Of a stretch of 47,437 nucleotides of DNA, positions 26,651 through 36,463 are shown one piece after another (within the stretch, counting starts at the first letter, position 1; every line of letters begins with the position of its first letter). The notes under the pieces were generated by a model. It saw nothing but the letters and a program-made list of their open reading frames with translations. It had not been told where the DNA came from and did no database searches. Made by a program: the position numbers and the translations under genes. The DNA is from Sphingomonadales bacterium (GTDB lineage: Bacteria > Pseudomonadota > Alphaproteobacteria > Sphingomonadales > Sphingomonadaceae). The stretch is from positions 1 through 47,437 of the forward strand of contig JAFKLT010000070.1 of NCBI GenBank assembly GCA_017309275.1, written 5' to 3'.

Positions 26651-26704
26651 ATCGTCATGGTCCTTTGCCGTGAACGCAGCAGCATGGCGCGAAGCGCGGC
26701 GCGG

Positions 26705-28039
26705 TCAAGCCGTTGCGGGGCGATAATGCGCGGCGTCGGACTGGAAGTCGGCGCGGCCATAGCTCGCGAGCTGGCGATTGATCCTGCGCACCAGGCGCCG
26801 GTCGGCCAGGTGCCGCAGCCCCGGCACGCGCGATGCGACGCGATAGGCGACCATGCGCCCCGCCAGCGCGATCATCGTCGCGCCATAGATCAGCGTGTCG
26901 CGGCGGCCGATCGGCACGCCGATGCCCTTCGCGCTTTCGGCGTCGCCGTTCAGAAAGGCCTTCACGAAAAAGACGCGGCTGACCGATCGTTCGAGCCGGC
27001 GCTTGACGCGGCCGGCGGGCGACGGGTCGTTCGACAGCTCGGCCTCCATCGTCGCGCGCAACAGCCCGCCGCAGACCGGATCGTCATATTCATAGCGCAA
27101 TGTTGCGCTCCGCGTGCGCCAGATGCGCACGATCTCCTGCGGCGTGTCGGCCAGCAGGTCCTGCGGCAACCCCAGCAGAAAACAGCGGTAACGCGCCAAT
27201 TCTACGCGTCCGCGCTCGACCCTGTTGAACTCCGTCCGCCCCGCCTTCAACAGGTCCTGCGACAAGAAATACACCGGAATCAACCCCGCCGGCATCTGGT
27301 CGAGCTGTGGGATCGGCACGCCATAGGTGTCGGCGTCCCACATGCCCGGACGCGACAGCACGTTCACGCGAACCATCGAGTGCATCAGCCGCACCATCGC
27401 CGCTGCCTTGAACCCCTGCCCAAAGCGATCGAGCGCGCCGGGAAGTGCGGTGGTCGCAAAGAAAGTCGCTGTTTCCTTGACGCGCCGTGCCGCGGTCGCA
27501 TGGCTGAGCGTGCCCGTGAGCGCCATCGGCAGCGCCGAATATTTGTTGAGGAAGGTCGCGATGAAGGCGCCGCGGATCAGGAAGGGCGCCAGGTTCGCGG
27601 TCGCGTTGCGTTCATAGGCCGCGCCCTCCTCAACCAGTTCCATGTCGACCCAGTCGGGCCGCGCCTCCATCTCGCGGATCAGCGCCACGAGCTCCGTCGG
27701 CGCATCGTCGACCGCGTCGACGCCCTTGTCACATGCCTCGACGAGCATCGCGACGGTCCGCTGAAAACCCAGCGTCGGCATCAGCGCCGCATAGGCATCG
27801 CCCGCGCTATCGCCGAGCATCGTATATTCGCGAATGCGCGCGACAAGATCGGCGTCATCCAAATAGGCACCGCGGTCGATCCCGCGAACCCCGCCCAGTT
27901 CGCTGACCGCCTCGGCTTCGGGCGCCCAGCGTTCGGGCGCGCGGTCGAAATCGAAGCGACCGAAAAGGTCGGGCAAGGCGGTCGCCTGGTCGCGGACCTG
28001 GCGGGCGATGTCGGCAAGGCCGGTGGACGCAGCGTTCAT
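26705..28039 (-). CDS. MpaB-family (DUF2236) haem oxygenase-like protein
   Basis: The 444-residue helical protein has the family core AMVRLMHSMVRVNVL. H220 corresponds to the haem-ligand histidine of the latex-clearing protein/MpaB group. Other family residues appear in YDDPVCGGLL and GVPIPQLDQMPAG. Members cleave C=C bonds in polyisoprene or prenyl chains, but most bacterial ones have no known substrate. No signal peptide is seen, so it is presumably cytoplasmic. The ribosome site is weak. A small membrane protein gene lies 33 bp upstream. Confidence 0.85.
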   Translation of the reverse strand: MNAASTGLADIARQVRDQATALPDLFGRFDFDRAPERWAPEAEAVSELGGVRGIDRGAYLDDADLVARIREYTMLGDSAGDAYAALMPTLGFQRTVAMLVEACDKGVDAVDDAPTELVALIREMEARPDWVDMELVEEGAAYERNATANLAPFLIRGAFIATFLNKYSALPMALTGTLSHATAARRVKETATFFATTALPGALDRFGQGFKAAAMVRLMHSMVRVNVLSRPGMWDADTYGVPIPQLDQMPAGLIPVYFLSQDLLKAGRTEFNRVERGRVELARYRCFLLGLPQDLLADTPQEIVRIWRTRSATLRYEYDDPVCGGLLRATMEAELSNDPSPAGRVKRRLERSVSRVFFVKAFLNGDAESAKGIGVPIGRRDTLIYGATMIALAGRMVAYRVASRVPGLRHLADRRLVRRINRQLASYGRADFQSDAAHYRPATA

Positions 28040-28072
28040 GACACAAAGAGTGCCATATTATTTACCCGTTTG

Positions 28073-28330
28073 TCAGCCCATCAATCGCGACAGGATCGAC
28101 GCGCGCCGCGCCGAACGTGGTTTACGACCTGTCAACGGTGTCAGAAGCCGACCCAAAAAAGCGCGGCTCTTCGGCGACACAAGCAGCGGAAGGACAAAGA
28201 TGATCAGCGACAACCCGACGATCCAGCGACCCGTGGCGACCGGTTCGCTGCACATGCTCGCGCAATCGGGCGCCTCGACACCGGCGCCGAAAAGGATCAG
28301 CAATGTCGACAAGTTTCGAACGGTCCCCAT
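28073..28330 (-). CDS. Small hypothetical membrane protein
   Basis: The 85-residue protein has a short hydrophobic N-terminus (NLSTLLILFGAG), two cysteines (DCASMC), one clear membrane helix (WIVGLSLIIFVLPLLV, about 36-51) and a strongly basic C-terminus (GRKPRSARRASILSR). I do not recognise a family. ATG 28330 is chosen because GGGGAG lies 7 bases upstream; a GTG at 28348 would include that site. It fills most of the 371-bp gap between the MpaB-like and TRIC-like genes. The rest (28331-28410) is probable promoter. Confidence 0.6.
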   Translation of the reverse strand: MGTVRNLSTLLILFGAGVEAPDCASMCSEPVATGRWIVGLSLIIFVLPLLVSPKSRAFLGRLLTPLTGRKPRSARRASILSRLMG

Positions 28331-28410
28331 CGGCGCGCTCCCCAGCACGCCGGCCGCGATCCTAACGGATCAAAGTTAAACGGAGCGTTGCGGCTCGATT
28401 AGGCCGCTGT

Positions 28411-29034
28411 TTACCGCGATTCGCGGGGGCCCTTATAGGCAGGCAGCGCCAATGACCAGCGAATTGCTGCACCGCGCAAAATAAATCCGGCGCTAGCTCC
28501 CGTCACGGCGGCCACCGCCGTCCCCGCGCCGATCCACAACAGGATCAGGAACAGGCCCGACGCCAGCGCCGCCGCGGTGACATAGATTTCGGGCCGCACG
28601 ATGATCGACGGGACTCCGGCCAGAATGTCGCGGATCGTGCCGCCAACGCAGCCTGTGATAACGCCCATCAGCAGCGCGGGCACCGGCGGCACCCCCCAGG
28701 CGAGCGCCTTCGCGGTCCCGAAAACCGCATAGGCGGCCAGCCCCACGGCGTCTGCCCATTCGAGCAATTGCCCCTGCCACCAGCGTTCGGGCGTGATCCA
28801 GACTATCAGCGCGATAGCGATACAGACCGCGGCGATCGCGCCGTCCTGCACCCAGAACACCGGCGCTCCGATCAGCAGGTCGCGCACGCTGCCTCCGCCG
28901 ACGCCGGTGACGAGCGCAAAGAAGCAGGCGGTGATCAGCGTCTGGCGGAGGCGCACCGCCATCAACGCGCCTGACAGCGCGAAGACGGCAATCCCGCTAA
29001 GGTCGAGCAGGCGGACGAGCGTCTGGGTATCCAT
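28411..29034 (-). CDS. TRIC/UPF0126-family membrane channel protein
   Basis: The 207-residue protein has seven hydrophobic segments in two inverted repeats, each with a GGG-x-RD signature: VGGGSVRDLLIG and CVGGTIRDILAG. Bacterial homologues of trimeric intracellular cation channels form K+-permeable trimers. The substrate in bacteria is open, with glycine uptake also proposed for relatives. The ATG is preceded at 12 bases by GGAGAAG, which lies in a small upstream reading frame (29037-29114). Confidence 0.88.
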   Translation of the reverse strand: MDTQTLVRLLDLSGIAVFALSGALMAVRLRQTLITACFFALVTGVGGGSVRDLLIGAPVFWVQDGAIAAVCIAIALIVWITPERWWQGQLLEWADAVGLAAYAVFGTAKALAWGVPPVPALLMGVITGCVGGTIRDILAGVPSIIVRPEIYVTAAALASGLFLILLWIGAGTAVAAVTGASAGFILRGAAIRWSLALPAYKGPRESR

Positions 29035-29036
29035 GG

Positions 29037-29114
29037 TCAGCGATGCTTCTCCACCCAGGCGACAGCCGCCACGGGATTGACGGGCCTGATCCCATTATCG
29101 CCCACCATCGCCAC
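29037..29114 (-). CDS. Possible 25-codon ORF between the M20 and TRIC genes
   Basis: In the 111-bp gap a reading frame reads GDNGIRPVNPVAAVAWVEKHR to a TGA two bases before the TRIC ATG. It can start at GTG 29114 (GAAGGG 9 bases upstream) or ATG 29108. The composition looks protein-like, as if it were the C-terminus of a lost gene or a coupling mini-ORF. It is very short and unsupported by any recognised family. Confidence 0.25.
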   Translation of the reverse strand: MAMVGDNGIRPVNPVAAVAWVEKHR

Positions 29115-29145
29115 CGCCAACAGCCCTTCGACCAGCCGGACAGAT

Positions 29146-30495
29146 CTATTTCGGCGTGGGGCGAACGCCGGCGACGATCGACAGCACGATCGCGGTCACC
29201 GCATTGCGGATCGCGGGTTCGGCCTTCGGCGCGAAGAATGGCGAATGGTTGGTCGGGACCGGCTCGCCCTTCGCCTTCAGGTCGGCAAGCACCGCAGGAT
29301 CATAGCCGCCGATACCGAAGAAGAGCGACGGCACGCCGGCATCGACGAATTCCGAAAAATCCTCGCTGCCCGACATCGGCTGTCCGCTGGCGGGCGCATA
29401 GAGCAACCCCTTCCCGAACACCGGGGTCAACGCGGCGGTCGCGGCCGAAGCCATCGCCTCGTCATTCATCAGCACGCCCGTACCGCCGAGGGAGGTGATC
29501 GTCGGTTCAGGCGCATTGCCCATCATCGCCGCGGCTTTTGCCGAGCGCGCGGTGCCGCCGCGCAGAAGATCGCGTACCTGCGGCGATTGCGAACGCAGAT
29601 TGACCTTTACCTCGGCGCTGTCGGGGATGATGTTGGGTGCGCTGCCCGCGTTGATCGCGCCGATCGTCAGCACGCCGAACGCCGCCGGATCCTTTTCACG
29701 GCTGATCACGGTCTGCACATCGGTGATGAAGCGCGCCGCGATGGGGATCGGGTCGATCGTCGCCGCGGGCATCGATCCATGACCCCCGCGACCGTGGAAG
29801 GTGACCGAATAGCTGTCGGAAGCCGACGAGGAGGCCCCCGCCTTGATCGCGACCGTCCCGGCCGGAAGATTGGTGACATGCGCGGCAAAGCCGAAATCGG
29901 GTTTCGGGAAGCGCGTCAGCAGCCCGTCGTCGAGCATGGCGCGCGCGCCTTTCAGCGGCTCTTCGGCGGGCTGGCCGATCAGCACGATCGTGCCCGACCA
30001 ACTGTCGCGCATCGCGCTCAACGCCTGGGCGACGCCGATCAGATAGGCGACATGCGTGTCGTGCCCGCAGGCGTGCATGACAGGGACATCCTTGCCCTCA
30101 TACGTCGCGCGCGCCTTGCTCGACCAGGGCAAGCCGGTCTTTTCCTCCATCGGCAGCGCGTCCATGTCGGCGCGAACCAGAATCGTCGGGCCGACACCAT
30201 TTTTCAGCACGGCGACGACGCCCGTACCGCCGACTTTTTCCGTTACCATGAAGCCCGCCTTGCGCAGATTCTGCGCAAGGATGCCGGCGGTGCGAACCTC
30301 CTGCATCCCCAGTTCGGGATGCAGGTGCAGATCCTTGTACAGCGCCTCCAGCGCCGGATAGTTTTTGTCGAGGATCGCGGTCAGACGTGCGTTGGCGGCG
30401 GAAAGGTCGGGCGCCGTAGCGCCCTCTGCCGCCAAGGCGGGGGAAGATAGCGCGAGCGACGCCGCTGCCGCCAGGAACCAGAGTTTCGCCGCCAT
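29146..30495 (-). CDS. Exported M20-family amidohydrolase
   Basis: The 449-residue protein begins with a signal peptide (MAAKLWFLAAAASLALSSPALA, about 1-22, split here as one segment). The M20D core follows: DLHLHPELGMQE, LVRADMDALPM, MHACGHDTHVA and IGQPAEEPLKGA, all metal-binding positions present. Relatives hydrolyse N-acyl amino acids, such as hippurate or IAA conjugates. Three in-frame ATGs (30507, 30498, 30495) compete; GGGGG ends 5 bases before 30495, so I use that. It is the gene after lpd, 20 bp away. Confidence 0.9.
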   Translation of the reverse strand: MAAKLWFLAAAASLALSSPALAAEGATAPDLSAANARLTAILDKNYPALEALYKDLHLHPELGMQEVRTAGILAQNLRKAGFMVTEKVGGTGVVAVLKNGVGPTILVRADMDALPMEEKTGLPWSSKARATYEGKDVPVMHACGHDTHVAYLIGVAQALSAMRDSWSGTIVLIGQPAEEPLKGARAMLDDGLLTRFPKPDFGFAAHVTNLPAGTVAIKAGASSSASDSYSVTFHGRGGHGSMPAATIDPIPIAARFITDVQTVISREKDPAAFGVLTIGAINAGSAPNIIPDSAEVKVNLRSQSPQVRDLLRGGTARSAKAAAMMGNAPEPTITSLGGTGVLMNDEAMASAATAALTPVFGKGLLYAPASGQPMSGSEDFSEFVDAGVPSLFFGIGGYDPAVLADLKAKGEPVPTNHSPFFAPKAEPAIRNAVTAIVLSIVAGVRPTPK

Positions 30496-30515
30496 CATCG
30501 CCCCCATTATTATCG

Positions 30516-31913
30516 TCAGATGTGGATCGGTTTGCCCGTCACAGCCATCGCGGCTTCCTTGATCGCTTCACTGTGCGTCGGGTGCGCGTGGCAGGTATAG
30601 GCGATATCTTCCGACGTCGCGCCGAATTCCATCGCCTGCGCCGCCTGCGCGATCATCGTGCCTGCAACGCTGGCGATGCACCAGACGCCGAGTACGCGGT
30701 CGGTCTTGGCATCGGCGATCACCTTCACGAAGCCGTCGGGTTCGTGATTGGTCTTGGCCCGGCTGTTCGCCAGCATCGGGAATTTGCCGACCTTCACCTC
30801 GCCGCGCTCCTTCGCCTGCTCTTCGGTCAAACCGACGCCAGCGATTTCCGGCCAAGTGTAGACCACCGACGGGATCACGTCGTGGTTCACGATGCCCGTC
30901 AGGCCCGCAATATTTTCGGCGCAGGCGATGCCTTCATCCTCGGCCTTGTGCGCGAGCATCGGCCCCGGAATGACGTCGCCGATCGCCCATACACCGGGAA
31001 CGCTGGTGCGGAAATCATGATCGGTCTCGATCTGGCCGCGCTGGTTGAGCGTCAGGCCCGCCTTGTCGAGGCCGAGCCCCTCGGTGTTCGGCCGGCGGCC
31101 GATCGAGACGAGCACGACGTCGGCCTCCAGCGTTTCGGCGTCACCGCCCGCCGCGGGTTCGAGCGTCAGCACGGCCTTCTTGCCCTTTACCTCAGCCTTC
31201 GTGACCTTGGTCTTGAGCTTGAATTCCATGCCCTGCTTCTTGAGGATTTTGTTGGCTTCCTTGCGAACGTCGCCGTCCATGCCGGGCAGAATCTGGTCGA
31301 GGAATTCGACGACGGTGACCTTGGCGCCCAGGCGGCGCCACACGCTGCCAAGTTCGAGCCCGATCACGCCGCCGCCTATCACGACCATGTGGCCGGGCAC
31401 CTTGGCGAGTTCGAGCGCGCCAGTCGAATCGACGATGATCTGCTTGTCATTGTCGACCGCCACACCGGGAAGCGGGGTCACCGACGATCCGGTCGCGACG
31501 ATGATGTTCTTGGCGCGAACGCTCTTGCCCGCGACCTCGACCGTGTCGGCGGAAGTGAACTGGGCATAGCCCTTCAGCCAGTCGACCTTGTTCTTCTTGA
31601 ACAGGAATTCGATGCCGCCGGTCAGGCCCTTCACCGCATCCTTGCGCTGGCCGTGCATGGTGCCGAGGTCGAGTTCGGGCTTTACCTTGATGCCCATCGC
31701 CGCCATCGCGCCGCCCGCGGCGGCTTCGAAATACTCCGACGCGTGAAGCATCGCTTTCGAGGGGATGCAGCCGACATTGAGGCAGGTGCCGCCCAGCGTC
31801 TCGCGACCTTCGGCGCATGCGGTCTTCAGGCCAAGCTGGGCCGCGCGGATCGCGGCGACATAGCCGCCGGGGCCGGAACCGATGACAAGGACGTCGTAGT
31901 CGTAATCAGCCAT
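30516..31913 (-). CDS. lpdA: Dihydrolipoyl dehydrogenase (E3)
   Basis: The 465-residue FAD enzyme reoxidises the lipoyl groups of OdhB. FAD motif VIGSGPGGYVAA, redox disulfide GGTCLNVGCIPSK, NAD site VVIGGGVIGLELGS and catalytic HAHPTHSE are all present. GAGGTAAGAAGAA precedes the ATG. As the third component, it follows odhA and odhB with a small lipoprotein gene between, so this copy is likely the 2-oxoglutarate dehydrogenase E3. Confidence 0.97.
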   Translation of the reverse strand: MADYDYDVLVIGSGPGGYVAAIRAAQLGLKTACAEGRETLGGTCLNVGCIPSKAMLHASEYFEAAAGGAMAAMGIKVKPELDLGTMHGQRKDAVKGLTGGIEFLFKKNKVDWLKGYAQFTSADTVEVAGKSVRAKNIIVATGSSVTPLPGVAVDNDKQIIVDSTGALELAKVPGHMVVIGGGVIGLELGSVWRRLGAKVTVVEFLDQILPGMDGDVRKEANKILKKQGMEFKLKTKVTKAEVKGKKAVLTLEPAAGGDAETLEADVVLVSIGRRPNTEGLGLDKAGLTLNQRGQIETDHDFRTSVPGVWAIGDVIPGPMLAHKAEDEGIACAENIAGLTGIVNHDVIPSVVYTWPEIAGVGLTEEQAKERGEVKVGKFPMLANSRAKTNHEPDGFVKVIADAKTDRVLGVWCIASVAGTMIAQAAQAMEFGATSEDIAYTCHAHPTHSEAIKEAAMAVTGKPIHI

Positions 31914-31957
31914 TTCTTCTTACCTCAACAAGCTGCATCGCGGCGGCGCCGGATGCC

Positions 31958-32272
31958 TTAAACAGGGAGCCCGGATTTTGCAGCGCATTCCTTCATGACC
32001 GGCATCGCTTCTTCGGGCTTCATGCCCATCAGATCGTCCGGCTTGTACTTTTCGACGAGCGCGTCCGCGGTGCATTTGCAGACTTCGGCGATCTTGTCCG
32101 CGGCAAGGCCGCTGTCGCCCGCGCTCGACTGGCAGGATTTGGTGAAATTGTCCGTGAACTGGGTCTTGAACCCGTCCTCGAACCCTTTCTGCATGCTGCT
32201 GCCGGCGTCGCCACAGCCCGTCAGCACCGCGATCATCGCGAAGCCAAACATTGCATTCATCTTGACTGTCAT
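31958..32272 (-). CDS. Small cysteine-containing lipoprotein of unknown function
   Basis: The 104-residue product starts MTVKMNAMFGFAMIAVLTGC. The lipobox LTGC marks it as a lipoprotein. The mature part has four more cysteines (SCQSS, VCKCTADAL, MKECAAKSG), perhaps two disulfides. No family is recognised with certainty. The start 32272 is favoured because the signal peptide begins there and GGGGAG lies upstream; a longer frame to 32293 adds seven charged residues. It sits inside the odhB-lpd interval, 45 bp each side. Confidence 0.78.
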   Translation of the reverse strand: MTVKMNAMFGFAMIAVLTGCGDAGSSMQKGFEDGFKTQFTDNFTKSCQSSAGDSGLAADKIAEVCKCTADALVEKYKPDDLMGMKPEEAMPVMKECAAKSGLPV

Positions 32273-32317
32273 GACCCTACACTCCCCTGCCAATGGAAAC
32301 CGGGTGCCGAAAGCGCA

Positions 32318-33535
32318 TCAAAGATCGATCAGCAGGCGCGTCGGATCCTCGATCGCTTCCTTGATCGTCTTCAGGAAGGTCACCGCTTCGCGACCATCGA
32401 TCAGTCGGTGGTCATAGCTCATCGCAAGATACATCATCGGACGGATCACGATCTCGCCATTCCGCACGACCGGACGATCCTCGATACGATGCAGGCCGAG
32501 CACGGCCGACTGCGGCGGGTTGATGATCGGCGTCGACATCAGGCCGCCGAACACACCACCGTTCGAGATGGTGAAAGTACCGCCGGTCATGTCGTCCATG
32601 GTCAGCGTGCCTTCCTTGGCGCGCTTGCCCAGATCGGCAATCGCCTTTTCGATTTCGGCGAAGCTCATGCTGTCGGCGTTGCGGACGACCGGGACGACCA
32701 GGCCGTTCGGCGCGCTGACCGCCACCGAGACATCGAGATAATTGTGATAGACGATCTCGTCGCCCTCGATCCGCGCGTTGACCGCCGGGATGTCGTGCGC
32801 CGCGAGCGCGACCGCCTTGGTAAAGAAGCTCATGAAGCCCAGGCGGACGCCATGCTTCTTTTCGAAGCTTTCGCGATAGCGGTCGCGGGTCGCGATCACC
32901 GCCGACATGTCGACGTCGTTGAACGTCGTCAGCATCGCCGCCGTGTCTTGCGCCGACTTCAGGCGCTTGGCGATCGTCTGACGCAGGCGCGTCATCTTCA
33001 CGCGCTCTTCCTGGCGGCCCGACGCGCCGCTCGCCACCGGCGCGGCAGCAGCGGCCGGGGCGGGGGTCGGTTCGGCGGCAGGGGCGGCGCTAGCGGCACC
33101 AAGCACATCTTCCTTGGTCAGGCGGCCATCCTTGCCAGTGCCGTGGATCTTCGTCGGGTCTACGCCATGCTCAAGCACGAGGCGGCGCACGGCAGGCGAC
33201 ATCGTCGTCACCGTATCGACGCCGCCCTCGGCGGGCGCCGCAGCAGCAGGCGCCGGAGCGGCGGCTTCGGCCTTGGCGGCCGGTGCGGCAGCGGCACCGC
33301 CCGCTTCGACCGTCGCGATCACCGCACCGACGTTGACCGTATCGCCGACGCCGGCAAGCTGCTGTCCCATCACACCCGCGACGGGCGAAGGCACTTCGAC
33401 CGCGACCTTGTCGGTTTCGAGGCTGGCAATCGGCTCATCGAGCGCAACCGCTTCGCCGGGCTTTTTCAGCCACTCGCCGATCGTCGCTTCGGTGACGCTT
33501 TCACCCAGCGTGGGGACTTTGACTTCGGTGCTCAT
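32318..33535 (-). CDS. odhB: 2-oxoglutarate dehydrogenase E2 (dihydrolipoyl succinyltransferase)
   Basis: The 405-residue E2 has an N-terminal lipoyl domain (lipoyl lysine in [12 protein letters not shown]) and Ala/Pro-rich linkers. The peripheral-subunit-binding domain ([20 protein letters not shown]) and the catalytic domain with [12 protein letters not shown] follow. ATG 33535 has AAGGAA about 10 bases upstream; the frame continues beyond but is not domain sequence. It lies 19 bp after odhA, in one operon. Confidence 0.97.
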   Translation of the reverse strand: MSTEVKVPTLGESVTEATIGEWLKKPGEAVALDEPIASLETDKVAVEVPSPVAGVMGQQLAGVGDTVNVGAVIATVEAGGAAAAPAAKAEAAAPAPAAAAPAEGGVDTVTTMSPAVRRLVLEHGVDPTKIHGTGKDGRLTKEDVLGAASAAPAAEPTPAPAAAAAPVASGASGRQEERVKMTRLRQTIAKRLKSAQDTAAMLTTFNDVDMSAVIATRDRYRESFEKKHGVRLGFMSFFTKAVALAAHDIPAVNARIEGDEIVYHNYLDVSVAVSAPNGLVVPVVRNADSMSFAEIEKAIADLGKRAKEGTLTMDDMTGGTFTISNGGVFGGLMSTPIINPPQSAVLGLHRIEDRPVVRNGEIVIRPMMYLAMSYDHRLIDGREAVTFLKTIKEAIEDPTRLLIDL

Positions 33536-33554
33536 CTCTGCAGTTCCTTGGGGC

Positions 33555-36377
33555 TCAGGCTTTGTTCTTGGTTCGGCGGATTTCGGCGCGGACACTGAGG
33601 CCGAGCGCATCGGCGACGAGCGCCGACTGTTCGGTCTGGTGCCGGCTCATCAGGCCAGTCGCGGGCGACGCGGCGGCAGCGCGGCCGGCGTAACGCGGGC
33701 GCATGCCCTTGTGGCCGGCTTCGTTCAGCGCCTCTTCGATGAAGGGTTCGACGAAGGACCAGCTACCGTTGTTGCGCGGCTCTTCCTGCGCCCAGACGAC
33801 TTCCTCGAGCTTCGGCATCCGCTTCAGACGCACCGCGAGGGGCTCGCCCGGGAAGGGATAGATCTGCTCGATGCGGATCACCGTCGTGTCGGTCTGCCCG
33901 GCGGCGTCGCGCGCCTCCATCAGGTCATAGCCGACCTTGCCCGAACAGAGCACGACGCGTTTGATATCGGCATCGGCCGGGGGCGTGCGATCCGACATGA
34001 TGCGCCGGAAATGCGCGTCCCCGATGAAGTCCGACCGCTGCGATACCGCCAGCTTGTGGCGCAGCAGCGACTTGGGCGTCATGATGATCAGCGGCTTGCG
34101 GAACGAACGCAGCATCTGACGGCGCAGAACGTGGAAATAGTTCGACGGCGTCGAAATATTGCACACCTGGATATTGTCGCCGGCGCACAGCTGAAGGAAA
34201 CGTTCGAGGCGCGCCGAGCTATGCTCCGGCCCCTGTCCTTCATAGCCATGCGGCAACAGCAGCACGAGGCCGTTGGCGCGCAGCCATTTGGCCTCACCCG
34301 ATGCGATGAACTGATCGATCATGATCTGCGCACCGTTGGCGAAGTCGCCGAACTGCGCCTCCCAAAGCACCAGGCTCTTTGGATCGGCCATCGCATAGCC
34401 ATATTCGAAACCGAGCACACCATATTCGGAGAGCGGGCTGTCGAGCACTTCGAAACGGCCGTGCGGGACGGTCGTCAGCGGGATGTACTTGTGCTCATCC
34501 TTCTGGTCGACCCAGACGGCGTGGCGCTGCGAGAAGGTGCCGCGGCCCGAATCCTGGCCCGACAGGCGGACCTGATAACCCTCGCTGAGCAGCGTACCGA
34601 AGGCGAGGCTTTCGGCGGTCGCCCAGTCGAACACTTCCTTGTCGCTCTTGTCGGCGAACATCGCCGCGCGGGCGTCGATCACGCGGCGCAGCGTCTTGTG
34701 CACCTCCAGATCGTCCGGGACCGTCGTCATCGTACGGCCGATCGAGTCGAACAACTTGTCCGACACGCCCGTCGCGATGTTGCGGCGCGCATTTTCGGCG
34801 TCGGCGGGGGTGTGGAGCCCCGACCAGCGGCCCGCGAACCAGTCGGCCTTGTTCGGCTTGTAGCTCTTCGCCGATTCGAAATCGTCCTCGAGCTGCGCGA
34901 TGAATTCGGCGCGGCGGGCGTCGGCCCAGCCTGCGTCGATCACGCCCTCGCCCTCCAGCTTCGCGGCGCACAGCTGCGACACCGGCGGATGCTGGCGGAT
35001 GATCGCGTACATCAGCGGCTGGGTGAACGAGGGCTCGTCGCCTTCGTTATGGCCAAAGCGGCGATAGCACCACATGTCGATGACGACGTCGCGCTTGAAC
35101 TTCTGGCGGAAGTCGATCGCGAGCTTGCATGCAAAGGTCACCGCCTCCGGATCGTCGCCGTTGACGTGCAGGATCGGCGCCATCACGCCCTTCGCGACGT
35201 CCGACGGATAGGGCGACGAACGCGCATATTGCGGGCTGGTCGTGAAGCCGATCTGGTTGTTGACGATGAAGTGGATGCAGCCGCCGGTGTTGTATCCGCG
35301 GATGCCCGAGAAGCCGAGGCATTCCCAGACGATCCCCTGGCCCGCGAACGCCGCGTCACCATGAATCAGAACGGGCAGAACCTGCTCATGCTTTTCCAGG
35401 TCGTCGCGCACCACCTGCTGCGCGCGGACCTTGCCGAGCACGACCGGATCGACCGCCTCGAGGTGCGAGGGATTGGGGACCAGCGACATGTGCACCGACG
35501 CCCCGCCGAACTCGCGGTCGGTCGAGGTGCCGAGGTGATATTTGACGTCGCCCGAACCGCCGACATCGTCGGGGTTGGCGCTGCCGCCCGAAAATTCGTG
35601 GAAGATCACCTTGTACGGTTTCGCCATGACGTTCGCGAGCATGTTGAGGCGCCCGCGATGCGCCATGCCATAGACGATTTCCTTCACGCCGTACTGGCCG
35701 CCATATTTGATGATGGCTTCCATCGCGGGGATCATCGATTCGCCGCCGTCGAGGCCGAAGCGCTTCGTACCGACATATTTGCGCGCGAGGAATTTTTCCC
35801 ATTCCTCCGCTTGGATCACCTTGTTCAGGATGGCGCGTTTGCCCTCGACCGAAAATTCGATGATCTTGTCGGCGCCTTCCATCCGTTCCTGCAGGAACTG
35901 GCGCTCTTCGATATCGGCGATGTGCATATATTCGAGGCCGACCGCGCCGCAGTAGTTCGCCTGCAGGATCGCCACGATTTCGCGGATCGTCGCCTTTTCA
36001 AGGCCCAGCGTCCCGCCGATGAAGATCGGGCGGTCGAGCGCGGCGCCGGTGAAGCCGTGATATTCGGGGGTAAGATCCGCGGGCAGTTCACGCGTGCTGA
36101 GGCCCAGCGGGTCGAGCTTCGCAGCCAGATGGCCGCGAACGCGATAGGTGCGGATCAGCATCATGGCGCGGATCGAATCGTCGGCCGCGCGTTCGACCTC
36201 GGCGTTCGACAGGGGCGCGCCGGCCTTGGCGGCGGCGGCCTTTACCGCGACCTGCATCTGCTGCGGATCGAGCGCGGCGGTCAGGTCGTCACTGTCGATG
36301 AGGGGCCAGTTCTTGGGCGCCCAGCTGGGGCCGGCCTGGACTTCATCGACGTCGAAGCTTTGTCGTTCGAGATTCAT
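33555..36377 (-). CDS. odhA: 2-oxoglutarate dehydrogenase E1
   Basis: The 940-residue thiamine-diphosphate enzyme decarboxylates 2-oxoglutarate. Family sequence is continuous, including [19 protein letters not shown], the ThDP/Mg region [12 protein letters not shown] with [19 protein letters not shown] (split here), and [23 protein letters not shown] 36377 ([10 protein letters not shown]) is chosen over GTG 36389 because GGAAAAG precedes it. The whole opposite strand is open in one frame for 1255 codons, a codon-bias shadow. Confidence 0.97.
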   Translation of the reverse strand: MNLERQSFDVDEVQAGPSWAPKNWPLIDSDDLTAALDPQQMQVAVKAAAAKAGAPLSNAEVERAADDSIRAMMLIRTYRVRGHLAAKLDPLGLSTRELPADLTPEYHGFTGAALDRPIFIGGTLGLEKATIREIVAILQANYCGAVGLEYMHIADIEERQFLQERMEGADKIIEFSVEGKRAILNKVIQAEEWEKFLARKYVGTKRFGLDGGESMIPAMEAIIKYGGQYGVKEIVYGMAHRGRLNMLANVMAKPYKVIFHEFSGGSANPDDVGGSGDVKYHLGTSTDREFGGASVHMSLVPNPSHLEAVDPVVLGKVRAQQVVRDDLEKHEQVLPVLIHGDAAFAGQGIVWECLGFSGIRGYNTGGCIHFIVNNQIGFTTSPQYARSSPYPSDVAKGVMAPILHVNGDDPEAVTFACKLAIDFRQKFKRDVVIDMWCYRRFGHNEGDEPSFTQPLMYAIIRQHPPVSQLCAAKLEGEGVIDAGWADARRAEFIAQLEDDFESAKSYKPNKADWFAGRWSGLHTPADAENARRNIATGVSDKLFDSIGRTMTTVPDDLEVHKTLRRVIDARAAMFADKSDKEVFDWATAESLAFGTLLSEGYQVRLSGQDSGRGTFSQRHAVWVDQKDEHKYIPLTTVPHGRFEVLDSPLSEYGVLGFEYGYAMADPKSLVLWEAQFGDFANGAQIMIDQFIASGEAKWLRANGLVLLLPHGYEGQGPEHSSARLERFLQLCAGDNIQVCNISTPSNYFHVLRRQMLRSFRKPLIIMTPKSLLRHKLAVSQRSDFIGDAHFRRIMSDRTPPADADIKRVVLCSGKVGYDLMEARDAAGQTDTTVIRIEQIYPFPGEPLAVRLKRMPKLEEVVWAQEEPRNNGSWSFVEPFIEEALNEAGHKGMRPRYAGRAAAASPATGLMSRHQTEQSALVADALGLSVRAEIRRTKNKA

Positions 36378-36426
36378 CTGCTTTTCCACGGGGAGATAGG
36401 GGGTGGATGTTATGTGGGGATTAAAC

Positions 36427-36456
36427 CCCCGCCAGCAACGGTCGTCGCCGGCGGGG
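36427..36456 (-). promoter_or_regulatory. Hairpin between sucD and odhA
   Basis: CCCCGCC (36427-36433) and GGCGGGG (36450-36456) pair around a 16-base loop, flanked symmetrically by TTAA. It fills the 86-bp gap inside the operon. With no T-run it is more likely an RNA-stability or processing element that sets the sucD:odhA ratio than a terminator (inference). Confidence 0.5.
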
Positions 36457-36463
36457 ACTTAAA

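Noticed and set aside
25730-28402. 890-codon open frame on the plus strand across the alpha/beta hydrolase and MpaB genes
   Set aside because: It has no recognisable motif, is Arg-rich, and the opposite strand carries complete conserved enzymes.
36361-36463. odhA start at GTG 36389
   Set aside because: No ribosome site lies upstream, whereas GGAAAAG precedes ATG 36377.
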